In this document: positions 16,895 through 25,654 of the stretch, one piece after another | Position numbering within the stretch: position 1 is the stretch's first letter | Layout of the letters: each line of letters opens with the position of its first letter | Source of the DNA: Hyphomicrobiales bacterium | GTDB taxonomy: Bacteria; Pseudomonadota; Alphaproteobacteria; Rhizobiales; Phreatobacteraceae | DNA: 64,000 bases | Reading direction: 5' to 3' | NCBI GenBank assembly: GCA_017304475.1 | Contig: JAFKKV010000010.1 | Span: forward strand, 1-64,000 | Program-made: the position numbers and the translations under genes | Notes under the pieces: model-generated | Databases searched by the model: none | Seen by the model: the letters and a program-made list of their open reading frames with translations, nothing else | What the model was told of the DNA's origin: nothing

Positions 16895-17896
16895 ATGACC
16901 GCCGAGACCGCCGAACGCATGGAAGACGCGATCATTCGCGCCGCCGAGACCACCGTCGCCCAGGTGCGCCTCGCCCGCACCAATATCTCGGCCGTGATCT
17001 TCGGCCAGCAATCGGTCATCGACCAGGCCCTGATCACCGTGCTGTCGGGCGGCCACGCGCTGCTGGTCGGCCTGCCGGGCCTGGCCAAGACCAAGCTGGT
17101 CGAGACCATGGGCGTGGTGCTCGGCCTCGATGCCCGGCGCGTCCAGTTCACGCCCGACCTGATGCCCTCCGACATCCTGGGATCGGAAGTGCTGGAGGAA
17201 TCGGCCTCGGGCAAGCGCGCCTTCCGCTTCATCAAGGGCCCGGTCTTCGCCCAGCTTCTGATGGCCGACGAGATCAACCGCGCCTCGCCGCGCACCCAGT
17301 CGGCGCTGCTGCAGGCCATGCAGGAATATCATGTGACGGTCGCCGGCGAGCGCCACGACCTGCCCAAGCCCTTCCATGTCCTGGCGACCCAGAACCCGCT
17401 GGAGCAGGAAGGCACCTATCCCCTGCCCGAAGCCCAGCTCGACCGCTTCCTGATGCAGGTCGACGTCGACTATCCCGACCTGGAAGCGGAACGGAAGATC
17501 CTGTTCGACACGACCGGCGCCGAAGAGACCAAGCCGCGACAGGCCCTGTCGGGCGATGACCTGCAGGCCGCCCAGCGGCTGGTACGCCGCCTGCCGGTCG
17601 GCGAAACCGTGGTCAACGCCATTCTCAGCCTGGTCCGTTCGGCCCGCCCGGACGCCGTCAAGGGCGAGCTCGCCAATGCCATCGCCTGGGGCCCCGGCCC
17701 GCGCGCCTCCCAGGCGCTGATGCTGGCGGTGCGCGCCCGCGCCCTGCTCGACGGCCGGCTCGCCCCCTCGGTCGACGATGTCGTGGCGCTGGCCGAGCCG
17801 GTCCTGAAACATCGCATGGCGTTGTCTTACGGCGCGCGCGCCGATGGCCTGACCGTGGAGGCCACCATCGCCTCGCTGGTCAAGCCGATCCGGTAG
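16895..17896 (+). CDS. MoxR-family AAA+ ATPase
   Basis: 333 residues. Walker A GLPGLAKTK at about 59-67, Walker B LLMADEIN (D125-E126), sensor 1 LATQNPLEQEGTYPLPEAQLDRF and an Arg finger region. MoxR proteins act as chaperones that load cofactors or mature partner proteins, usually with VWA-domain partners. First of four co-directional genes (moxR, DUF58, BatA/DUF4159, VWA-like), which fits a MoxR-VWA system working at the inner membrane. The ATG follows a GAAGGGAG ribosome site. Confidence 0.92.
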   Translation: MTAETAERMEDAIIRAAETTVAQVRLARTNISAVIFGQQSVIDQALITVLSGGHALLVGLPGLAKTKLVETMGVVLGLDARRVQFTPDLMPSDILGSEVLEESASGKRAFRFIKGPVFAQLLMADEINRASPRTQSALLQAMQEYHVTVAGERHDLPKPFHVLATQNPLEQEGTYPLPEAQLDRFLMQVDVDYPDLEAERKILFDTTGAEETKPRQALSGDDLQAAQRLVRRLPVGETVVNAILSLVRSARPDAVKGELANAIAWGPGPRASQALMLAVRARALLDGRLAPSVDDVVALAEPVLKHRMALSYGARADGLTVEATIASLVKPIR

Positions 17897-17904
17897 TCGC
17901 GCCG

Positions 17905-18846
17905 ATGTTCGGCTTCGCCGAGACGCTGCGCCAGAACCGCAACACCGATGACCGGAGCCATGAGCTGCCGCGCGACGGCGCGGTGCTGGCCGCCAGCCTG
18001 CCGCGCCTGGTGCTGGAGGCGCGCCGCGTCGCCATGACGGTGGCGCATGGACTGCATGGCCGGCGCCGGGCCGGCACCGGCGAGAATTTCTGGCAGTTCC
18101 GCCGCTTCAGCGACGGCGAGCCGGCCAACCGGGTCGACTGGCGGCGCTCCGCCCGCGACCAGCATCTCTATGTGCGCGAGCGGGAATGGGAAGCCGCTCA
18201 CACGATCTGGATCTGGCCGGACCGGTCGGCCTCCATGCGGTTCGTCTCCCCCCTGGCCCGGCAGAGCAAGCACGACCGTGGCCTGGTGCTGGCCTTCGCG
18301 CTCGCCGAGATCATGGTGCGCGGCGGCGAACGGGTCGGCATTCCCGGCCTGATGCGGCCGACCGCCAGCCGCGCCATCATCGAGCGCATGGCGGATGCGA
18401 TCCTGGCCGACGCCACGGGCAAGCCCTCCGACCTGCCGCCCAAGGCGCCGGTCTCGCGGCTCTCCGAAGTGGTCATCCTGTCCGACTGCCTGGTGCCGGT
18501 CGAGGCCTTCGCCGACGAGGTGAAAAGCCTGGCGGTCGGCGGCTCGCGCGGCCATGTCATGCAGATCAACGATCCGATCGAAGAGACCTTTCCCTATCGC
18601 GGACGGGTCGAATTCGAAGAGCTGGAGGACGGCCTGACCATCACCGCCGGCCGCGCCGAGACCTGGCGTGACGACTATGTCGCGCGGCTTGCCGCGCATC
18701 GGGCGGCCTTGCGCGGGGAATGCGACCGGCGCGGCTGGAGCTTCGGCCTGCACCGCACCGACCAGCCGCCGGCCAGCGCCATCCTGGCGCTGCACCAGCG
18801 CATGGGCCCCGGATCGCGCGACTTCGCGCGTGAGACTGCGAGGTGA
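17905..18846 (+). CDS. DUF58 domain protein of MoxR locus
   Basis: 313 residues. The DUF58 core motif is at about 62-96: FRRFSDGEPANRVDWR, then RSARDQHLYVREREWE. No membrane helix is obvious, unlike some DUF58 proteins. It begins eight bases after the moxR stop and its stop overlaps the next start (ATGA at 18843-18846 region). DUF58 proteins regularly accompany MoxR ATPases; their biochemical role is not established. Confidence 0.88.
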   Translation: MFGFAETLRQNRNTDDRSHELPRDGAVLAASLPRLVLEARRVAMTVAHGLHGRRRAGTGENFWQFRRFSDGEPANRVDWRRSARDQHLYVREREWEAAHTIWIWPDRSASMRFVSPLARQSKHDRGLVLAFALAEIMVRGGERVGIPGLMRPTASRAIIERMADAILADATGKPSDLPPKAPVSRLSEVVILSDCLVPVEAFADEVKSLAVGGSRGHVMQINDPIEETFPYRGRVEFEELEDGLTITAGRAETWRDDYVARLAAHRAALRGECDRRGWSFGLHRTDQPPASAILALHQRMGPGSRDFARETAR

Positions 18847-21698
18847 TGATGCTGGGCCTGCCGCTCGCCTTCGCCTCGCCCCTGGTCCTGTTCGCGCTGG
18901 CCGCCCTGCCGGCGCTCTGGTGGCTTCTGCGCCTGGTGCCGCCGCGGCCACGCCGGGTGGAATTCCCGCCGACCCGGATCCTGCTCGACATCGCACCGAA
19001 GGAAGAGACACCCTCGCGCAGCCCCTGGTGGCTGACCGCGCTCAGGCTGCTGCTCGCCGCCCTGATCATCCTGGCCATGGCCGGGCCGCTCTGGAACCCG
19101 CCGGCGACCACCAGCGGCGCGCGCGGACCGGTCCTGCTGCTGATCGACGACGGCTGGCCGTCCGCCGCCGCCTTCGAGCAGCGCCTGCGGGTCGCCAACC
19201 AGATCATCGCTTCCGCCGAAAGCGCCAGCCGGCCGGTGGCCTTCGCCACGACCGCGAGGCCCGCCGTCATGATCGGCATCGAGACGCCCTCCTCGGTGCG
19301 CGAACGGCTGCGCTCGCTCGAGCCCTCGCCGCACACACCCGACCGCAGCGGCGTGCTGCCGGCGCTCGGCCGCTTCCTGACGGCCCAGCCCCAGGCCGAG
19401 ATCATCTGGCTCACCGACGGCATCGATACCGGCCGGTCCCAGGCCTTTCTGACCCAGCTCAAGGAAGCCGTCGGCAACCATGCGCTGACCGTCTATGACG
19501 GCGGCACGCCGCCGGTCCTGGCGCTGACGGGCGCCACCAACAACAGCGGCGGCTTCAATGCCCAGGTCATCCGCGCCGAGCCCGGCCCGGCCCAGGTCGG
19601 CCGTGTGCGCGCGCTCGACACCCGCGGCCTGCCGATCGGCGAGAGCACCTATGCCTTCGAGCCCGGCAAGACCGAGGCCGAGGTGCGTTTCGACCTGCCG
19701 GTGGAGATCCGCAACGACATCACCCGCCTCGACATCATCGGCGAGCGCTCGGCCGGCGCCGTGCAACTGGTCGACGCCCGCTGGCAGCGCCGCACCATTG
19801 GCGTCATCTCCGGCGCCAGCACCGACACCGCCCAACCTCTGCTGTCGCCGACCTATTATCTCGGCCGGGCGCTCGAGCCCTTCGCCGATATCCGCACCGT
19901 CGAAGGGGCGTCGCCCTCGGAAGCCGCAATCCGCTTCGTCGAAGGCCGCGTGCCGATGATCGTGCTGACCGACGTCGGCACCGTCACCGCGGAAGCCCGC
20001 GATGCGCTCAATCGCTTCATCGACAATGGCGGCATCCTGCTGCGCTTCGCCGGCACCCGGCTCGCCGGCGCCCAGAATGACGACCTCGTGCCGGTCAAGC
20101 TGCGCCGCGGCGGCCGTCAGCTCGGCGGCGCGCTGTCCTGGGAAACCCCGCAGGCGCTTGCCGCCTTCACCCGCGACAGCCCCTTCGCCGACATCGCCGT
20201 GCCCGCCGATGTGCGGGTGCGCCGCCAAGTGCTGGCCGAGCCCGACGGCCTGCTCGCCGACAAGACCTGGGCGCAGCTCCTGGACGGCACGCCGCTGGTG
20301 ACGGCCGAGAAGCGCGGCCGCGGCCTGCTCGTGCTGTTCCACATCACCGCCGATACCGCCTGGTCCGACCTGCCGCTGTCCGGCGCCTTCGTCGAAATGC
20401 TGAAACGCATTGCCGGCCTGTCCGCCGCCGGCCGGCCCGCGGCCGAAGGCCTTGCCGGCCTGCCCGGCCAGGCGCGCGCCAGCGAGCGCGTCGCGCCGAG
20501 CCGGGTGCTGGACGGCTTCGGCGCCTTCATCCGTCCGCCCGCCACCGCCAAGCCGATCCCGGCCGACTGGCGCGAGCCGGCGACATCAGATTATCCGCCG
20601 GGTTTCTACGGACCGCCCGACGGCACCGTCGCGGTCAATGCGCTCGGGCCCGACGAACGCCTGAAACCGCTCGACCTCGGCCCTCTCGGCGCCGCTATCG
20701 AGCGCTATCGGGTGGGAGAACCCGTGGACTTGAGATCTCCGCTCGTGATCGCAGCCCTCATCCTGCTCCTGGCCGACGGCCTGGCGGTCTTCGTGATCGC
20801 CGGCGGGCTCGCCCGGCTGACCGGCGGCCGCGCGACGCGCACCGCCGCCGTCATCCTGGCGCTTGCCGCATTGCCCATGCTGTTCGGCAAGCCGGCCGAC
20901 GCCCAGACCCGCCGCGCCCAGGACCGCCCGCCGATCTCCACCGGCAATGCCGCCGACGATGCGGCCGTGCGCGCCACGCAGGCCACCCGCCTCGCCTATG
21001 TCGTCACCGGCTCCCGCGAGGTCGACGACATCAGCCGCGCCGGCATGGAAGGCCTGACGCGCTTCCTCTCGGCGCGCACCGCGCTGGAGCCGGCATCGCC
21101 CCAGGCCGTCGATATCGGCCGCGACGAGATCGCCTTCTTCCCGCTGCTCTACTGGCCGATCGTCGCCGGCGCCGACGAGCCGACACCGCAGGCGCTGCTG
21201 AAGCTCGACGCCTATATGAAGCAGGGCGGCATGGTGATCTTCGACACCCGCGACGCCCTGACCGCGCGGCCCGGCCAGGCCAGCCCGGCGCAGGCGACAT
21301 TGCGGCGCATCCTGGCCGGCCTCGACATTCCCGAACTCGAACAGGTGCCGCGCGACCACGTGCTGGCGCGCGCCTTCTTCATCCTGCGCGAATTTCCCGG
21401 CCGCCATTCGGAAGGCTCGACCTGGGTCGAGGCCATCCCGCCGGCCGGTGACGACGAGGCGGCCCGGCCGGCGCGCGCCTCCGACTCGGTCTCGCCGATC
21501 ATCATCACCTCGAACGATCTCGCCGCCGCCTGGGCGATCGACCGCCAGGGCAACCCTCTGCTGCCGGTGCAGGGCGAGGCGCGCCAGCGCGAGCTCGCCT
21601 ATCGGTTCGGCGTCAATCTCGTGATGTATGCGCTGACCGGCAATTACAAGACCGACCAGGTCCACGTGCCGGCTTTGCTCGAACGGCTGGGGAACTGA
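18846..21698 (+). CDS. BatA-like N-terminus / DUF4159 C-terminus membrane protein
   Basis: About 950 residues. N-terminal aerotolerance-regulator BatA-like part with two helices (about 3-25 and 58-78) and PPRPRRVEFPPTRILLD between them, a VWA-like region with LLLIDDGWP, then two helices around 630-680 flanking ARLTGGRA. The C-terminal DUF4159 domain includes QAVDIGRDEIAFFPLLYWP and MVIFDTRDA. Start: tandem ATG at 18846/18849, overlapping the DUF58 stop; a GTG at 18843 is also in frame. Works with MoxR and DUF58 by context, likely at the cytoplasmic membrane with a large periplasmic part. Confidence 0.85.
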   Translation: MMLGLPLAFASPLVLFALAALPALWWLLRLVPPRPRRVEFPPTRILLDIAPKEETPSRSPWWLTALRLLLAALIILAMAGPLWNPPATTSGARGPVLLLIDDGWPSAAAFEQRLRVANQIIASAESASRPVAFATTARPAVMIGIETPSSVRERLRSLEPSPHTPDRSGVLPALGRFLTAQPQAEIIWLTDGIDTGRSQAFLTQLKEAVGNHALTVYDGGTPPVLALTGATNNSGGFNAQVIRAEPGPAQVGRVRALDTRGLPIGESTYAFEPGKTEAEVRFDLPVEIRNDITRLDIIGERSAGAVQLVDARWQRRTIGVISGASTDTAQPLLSPTYYLGRALEPFADIRTVEGASPSEAAIRFVEGRVPMIVLTDVGTVTAEARDALNRFIDNGGILLRFAGTRLAGAQNDDLVPVKLRRGGRQLGGALSWETPQALAAFTRDSPFADIAVPADVRVRRQVLAEPDGLLADKTWAQLLDGTPLVTAEKRGRGLLVLFHITADTAWSDLPLSGAFVEMLKRIAGLSAAGRPAAEGLAGLPGQARASERVAPSRVLDGFGAFIRPPATAKPIPADWREPATSDYPPGFYGPPDGTVAVNALGPDERLKPLDLGPLGAAIERYRVGEPVDLRSPLVIAALILLLADGLAVFVIAGGLARLTGGRATRTAAVILALAALPMLFGKPADAQTRRAQDRPPISTGNAADDAAVRATQATRLAYVVTGSREVDDISRAGMEGLTRFLSARTALEPASPQAVDIGRDEIAFFPLLYWPIVAGADEPTPQALLKLDAYMKQGGMVIFDTRDALTARPGQASPAQATLRRILAGLDIPELEQVPRDHVLARAFFILREFPGRHSEGSTWVEAIPPAGDDEAARPARASDSVSPIIITSNDLAAAWAIDRQGNPLLPVQGEARQRELAYRFGVNLVMYALTGNYKTDQVHVPALLERLGN

Positions 21699-21701
21699 AC
21701 C

Positions 21702-23783
21702 ATGGCCTTCGGGATCGTCTGGTCGCCGCTCCTGCCGCCCGCGGCCCTGGCCATCGCGGCCATGGCCGTGCTGCTGCTGGCCGTCCTGCTGCTGGTCTCG
21801 CGCACCCGCGGGGCCTGGTGGCGCATCGGCGCCATGGCGCTCGCCCTGCTGGCGCTCGGCAATCCCGTCTTCACCCAGGAGGATCGCGATCCCCTGAAGA
21901 CCGTCGTCGCCGTGGTGCTCGACCGCTCCGCCAGCCAGACGCTGGCCGACCGCACGCGCATCACCGACGAGGCCAAGGCGGCGATAGAGCGCAATTTCGG
22001 CCGGTCCACCGGCTTCGAGGTGCGCTATGTCGATGCCGGCGCGTCCGACGGCCAGACCGACGGCACCCACCTGTTCGAGGCGCTGCGCGGCCTGCTCTCC
22101 GACGTCCCGGCCGAACGTATCGGCGGCGCCATCCTGGTCACCGACGGCCAGGTTCACGATGTCCCGGCCCAGGCCGCGGCGATCGGCTTCCAGGCGCCGG
22201 TCCATGCCCTGATCACCGGACGCTCGACCGACCGCGACCGCCGGGTGGTGCTGACCCAGACGCCGCGTTTCGGCATTGTCGGCCAGGCCCAGACCATCGG
22301 CTTCCGCATCGAGGACAACGGCACCGGCGGGCGCGTCGCGCAGGCCGCCGTCACCGTCAAGCGCGACGGCGAACTGGTCGAGCGCCGCACCGTGACAACG
22401 GGCGCCACCACCATGATCCAGGTGCCGGTGACCCATGCCGGCGCCAATATCGTCGAGGTCGAGGTCGACGGCCTGGACGGCGAGCTGACCACCATCAACA
22501 ACCGCGCCGTCGTCATCATCGAGGGCATCCGCGAAAAGCTCCGCGTGTTGCTGGTATCGGGCGAACCGCATGCCGGCGAGCGCACCTGGCGCAACCTCCT
22601 GAAGTCCGATGCCGGCGTCGACCTCGTCCATTTCACCATTCTGCGCCCGCCGGAAAAGCAGGACGGCACGCCGATCAACGAGCTGTCGCTGATCGCCTTT
22701 CCGACGCGCGAACTGTTCCAGGTCAAGATCCGCGAATTCGACCTGATCATTTTCGACCGCTACGCCCAGCAGGGCGTGCTGCCGCTGATCTATTTCGAGA
22801 ACATCGCGCGTTATGTCCGCAATGGCGGCGCCCTTCTGGTGGCGGCCGGCCCCGAACACGCGACCTCGGCCTCGATCAACGACACGCCGCTGGAGACCAT
22901 CCTGCCGACGGCGCCGACCGGCGACGTGATCGAGCGGCCCTATCACGCCCGCGTCTCCGATCTCGGCCGCCGCCATCCGGTGACCCGCGCACTGCCCGGC
23001 TCGACCACCGAGGGCGCACCGCAATGGAGCCGCTGGTTCCGCCTGATCGAGAGCCGCGAGCCCGGCGCGGGCGCGGCCACCGTCATGGACGGGCCGGACA
23101 GCCGGCCGGTGCTGGTGCTGCAGCGCCAGGGCGAAGGCCGCGTCGCGCTGCTGCTGTCGGACCATATTTGGCTCTGGGCGCGCGGCTACGAGGGCGGCGG
23201 GCCCCATCTCGAATTGCTGCGTCGCCTGTCGCACTGGCTAATGAAGGAACCGGAGCTGGAAGAGGAAAGCCTCAGGCTCGCGGTGCGCGGCCGTCAGCTC
23301 GCCGTCGAATTGCAGACCATGGCGGAGACGCCGGCCGAGGTGACCCTGACGACGCCCTCGGGCAGGTCCCAGGTGGTCGCCATGCAGAATGCCGAGCCCG
23401 GGCTCTGGCGCGGCCAGGTCGATGTCACCGAGCTCGGGCTCTGGCGTGCCCAGGCCGGCCCGCTGACGCGCCTGGTCAATGTCGGGCCGCCGAACCCACG
23501 CGAATTCACCGATGTCACCTCGACCCTGCGCGTGCTCGAACCGCTGGTGCGGGCCACCGGCGGCGGGCTCTGGCGCATTTCCGAGGACGGCAACCTCACC
23601 GTGCCGCGCATCGTTCCGACCCGCTCGGCCAGCGGCCTGCGGGGCGATGACTGGATGGGCATCCGCCAGCGCGACGCGTCGGTGGTGCGTGGGATCGGCA
23701 TCCTGCCGGCCTTTGCCGGCATCCTCGGCCTGGTGCTGCTGCTCGGCGCGCTGACCGCGGTCTGGGCCCGCGAAGGCCGCTGA
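21702..23783 (+). CDS. Membrane VWA/glutamine-amidotransferase-like protein of MoxR locus
   Basis: 693 residues. Two N-terminal helices (about 8-32 and 38-55) are followed by VVLDRSASQT, in which D74-x-S-x-S forms a MIDAS-like motif of VWA domains. A middle region, LRVLLVSGEPHAG...LIIFDRYAQQG...GGALLVAAGPEH, resembles class I glutamine amidotransferase-like folds without an obvious Cys nucleophile. A C-terminal helix lies at about 665-688. It starts three bases after the previous stop. Last gene of the moxR operon; a partner for the MoxR chaperone by context. Confidence 0.82.
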   Translation: MAFGIVWSPLLPPAALAIAAMAVLLLAVLLLVSRTRGAWWRIGAMALALLALGNPVFTQEDRDPLKTVVAVVLDRSASQTLADRTRITDEAKAAIERNFGRSTGFEVRYVDAGASDGQTDGTHLFEALRGLLSDVPAERIGGAILVTDGQVHDVPAQAAAIGFQAPVHALITGRSTDRDRRVVLTQTPRFGIVGQAQTIGFRIEDNGTGGRVAQAAVTVKRDGELVERRTVTTGATTMIQVPVTHAGANIVEVEVDGLDGELTTINNRAVVIIEGIREKLRVLLVSGEPHAGERTWRNLLKSDAGVDLVHFTILRPPEKQDGTPINELSLIAFPTRELFQVKIREFDLIIFDRYAQQGVLPLIYFENIARYVRNGGALLVAAGPEHATSASINDTPLETILPTAPTGDVIERPYHARVSDLGRRHPVTRALPGSTTEGAPQWSRWFRLIESREPGAGAATVMDGPDSRPVLVLQRQGEGRVALLLSDHIWLWARGYEGGGPHLELLRRLSHWLMKEPELEEESLRLAVRGRQLAVELQTMAETPAEVTLTTPSGRSQVVAMQNAEPGLWRGQVDVTELGLWRAQAGPLTRLVNVGPPNPREFTDVTSTLRVLEPLVRATGGGLWRISEDGNLTVPRIVPTRSASGLRGDDWMGIRQRDASVVRGIGILPAFAGILGLVLLLGALTAVWAREGR

Positions 23784-23807
23784 CGCCTTGGGCCGGCGCC
23801 CACCGGC

Positions 23808-24122
23808 TCAGAAGCAGGCAATGAACTCGCGGATGACCCAGCCCATCGGCTTGCCGCTGGCGCGATCGGCGATATAGACCCAGGGCCGGCCGCGATCATC
23901 CTCGCCCGACCTGACACTGGTCACCAGCGTGCCGTTGCGCACCGTGCCGAGCACCGCGCCATTCGGCGCGTCGCGGATATTGAGCGGCGTGCCGGTCGGA
24001 TCCATCACCCGGCAGCGATCGGACTGGGCGCCGGCCGGGACCGCCAGAGCCAGCGTCGCGATCGCGAGCGTCAGGACGAAGCATGTCGGGGCGAAGCGCG
24101 TCACACGGGCGACACGGATCAT
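23808..24122 (-). CDS. Exported SH3-like domain protein
   Basis: 104 residues with a signal peptide (about 1-32, ending VPAGAQS) and one bacterial SH3 domain (DPTGTPLNIRDAPNGAVLGT...WVYIADR...GWVIREFIACF). Two Cys, at positions 37 and the C-terminus, could form a disulfide in the periplasm. Such SH3 domains often bind cell-wall peptides. ATG at 24122 is preceded by AAGGAG at eight bases; a GTG three codons upstream is less well placed. Convergent with the moxR operon. Confidence 0.82.
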   Translation of the reverse strand: MIRVARVTRFAPTCFVLTLAIATLALAVPAGAQSDRCRVMDPTGTPLNIRDAPNGAVLGTVRNGTLVTSVRSGEDDRGRPWVYIADRASGKPMGWVIREFIACF

Positions 24123-24209
24123 GGGCCTCACTCCTTGAGCCGACCGGGACCGCCTGGATCATCCGACGGCGCGCCCGGGCGGTCAAATCGCCGCCCCGGC
24201 CGGCCCGCC

Positions 24210-24719
24210 TCAGTTGGCCCGCGCGCCCTTGACCGGACCGGCGACGCCGTCGAAGGCGCCCTCGATCAGTTCGGCGACCAGCAGGCGAGCCGGGTCGACC
24301 GGGCCCGGCAGCGTCAGCCGGCCATGCGGCACCACCCTGAATCCGAACCGATTGTAATAGGGTGCATCGCCGACCAGGATCACCAGGCGATGCCCCTTGG
24401 CCTTGGCGACATCCAGCGAGCGCTTCATCAGCGCCGCGCCGATGCCACGGCTCTGGAATGACGGGTCGATGGTGATCGGACCGAGCAGGATCGCCTGGAC
24501 ATCCTGGCCGATGACGACGGGCGACAGGCGGATCGAACCGACCAGCAGCGTGCCGACTCGGGCGATGAAGCAGAGATCGGTGAAGGGCTCGACACCTTCG
24601 CGCAGGCGGAACGCGGTGCGCGCGAAACGGCCAGGCCCGAAGGCGCGCTCGTGAAGCCGTTCGATGGCGGGACTGTCGGCAGGGTTCTCAGGATGAAGAT
24701 CGAGGGACAGATCGGGCAT
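24210..24719 (-). CDS. GNAT family N-acetyltransferase (YhbS-like)
   Basis: 169 residues. Acetyl-CoA binding motif A IDPSFQSRGIGAALMKRSL followed by DAPYYNRFGF, a pairing typical of YhbS-type acetyltransferases. The N-terminal part LHERAFGPGRFARTAFRLRE is also family-like. Substrate unknown. Alone on its strand; downstream SH3 gene is 87 bases away. Confidence 0.87.
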   Translation of the reverse strand: MPDLSLDLHPENPADSPAIERLHERAFGPGRFARTAFRLREGVEPFTDLCFIARVGTLLVGSIRLSPVVIGQDVQAILLGPITIDPSFQSRGIGAALMKRSLDVAKAKGHRLVILVGDAPYYNRFGFRVVPHGRLTLPGPVDPARLLVAELIEGAFDGVAGPVKGARAN

Positions 24720-24994
24720 CAGCTAGGGGCTCGACGGCGCGAAGACAAACGGAAAGCTGCGGGCGGTGGAATTCACACCGGCCGTCGTCGTCGCGCAGCG
24801 AAGATGAACCTCGAACATGTCATGAAGCGCGCATAGCATGGAGCGCTCAGGTCGTCACTAGGTCTGTCGGCAAGCGCGGCGACAGGCCAGGAGGAGCGGG
24901 GCGGCCGGCGCGCCGATCGCCCTGCCCGGCCATCGGTCGGGCCCCTCGTGTTGCTGCACAGTGATTATTATGGCGTGATTTTCGCGGGTGGATG

Positions 24995-25150
24995 AATTCG
25001 TGGATGCCCGGGACAAGCCCGGGCAAGACGAGAATTGTCCTCGGAGCAACAGGCGCTGGACCGACCGAGCGCAGAACCCGCGCCGTGGCCCTGCACACAG
25101 CAAGATCAACACATCGTCTTGCCCGGGCTTGTCCCGGGCATCCACGAATT
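24995..25150. repeat. 36-bp inverted repeat pair (REP/RIME-like element)
   Basis: Arms 24995-25030 and 25115-25150 are exact 36-base reverse complements (left arm begins AATTCGTGGATGCCCGGG), separated by 84 bases. Each arm also holds its own small hairpin, CCCGGG-acaag-CCCGGG. GGATGCCCGGGACAAGCCCGGGCAAG-type units are a familiar interspersed sequence in Rhizobiales; copy number here is unknown. The pair fills the middle of a 473-base gap with no gene; the rest of 24720-25192 shows nothing else. Two facing copies could form a long RNA or DNA hairpin. Confidence 0.75.
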
Positions 25151-25192
25151 GTTGCACCAGACCCAACTGGTCACAATCACAGTGCAACGATA

Positions 25193-25636
25193 CTAGAGCC
25201 CTTCCCGCTGCCGTTGCGTGCGGATGAACTCAATTCCACAGGCGAGCTTGGCGGCGGTCGGCGAGGCCTCGTCGACGACACGCCAGAACGGCGTGATGGT
25301 GTCGATCGCCGCGCCGTCGCCCAGGGCTTCATAAGCCGCCTCCGCCACCGCGCGCAGGTGAAAGCCGGTGGTGATCGGGCAGGTCACCTCGGCCTGGAAC
25401 TCCCTGGCCAACTGCCTGCGCAGCGCCTTCACGTCCATCCCCGAGCCGAACGGCATCCTGGTGATGAAGGCGGCGATCAACGCCGGCGACGGCACCAGCA
25501 TGGTCTCGCCCGCCTTCATGCCGGCAATGTCGACCGGCACCGGCTTGACCACCGGCGGCGGCGCCGACGCGACCTTCTCGGCCCAAGACTTCCGCTTGCC
25601 GGATTTTCCCCGGCTGGATGCCCACGCTTTCATCAT
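25193..25636 (-). CDS. MGMT-like (alkyltransferase-like) family protein
   Basis: 147 residues. Basic N-terminus (about 1-20), then GETMLVPSPALIAAFITRMP, then VTCPITTGFHLRAVAEAA and ITPFWRVVDEAS. This resembles, from memory, a family annotated as MGMT-like, with a CPITTG and TP[YF]WR signature. The classic methyl-acceptor motif PCHRV is absent, so DNA repair by methyl transfer is not supported; Cys in TCPITT is the only candidate. Ribosome site GGGAGG sits better spaced for the second ATG (25633). The stop is 43 bases from the inverted repeat. Function uncertain. Confidence 0.6.
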   Translation of the reverse strand: MMKAWASSRGKSGKRKSWAEKVASAPPPVVKPVPVDIAGMKAGETMLVPSPALIAAFITRMPFGSGMDVKALRRQLAREFQAEVTCPITTGFHLRAVAEAAYEALGDGAAIDTITPFWRVVDEASPTAAKLACGIEFIRTQRQREGL

Positions 25637-25654
25637 CGCCTCCCGGATCCGCCT

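Noticed and set aside
20586..23234. 882-codon minus strand frame opposite the MoxR-locus membrane proteins
   Set aside because: Antisense shadow with no membrane pattern or motif.
24847..25187. Short frames spanning the 36-bp repeats
   Set aside because: Their products are the translated repeat (LPGLVPGIHEF-type), a frequent false call in Rhizobiales.
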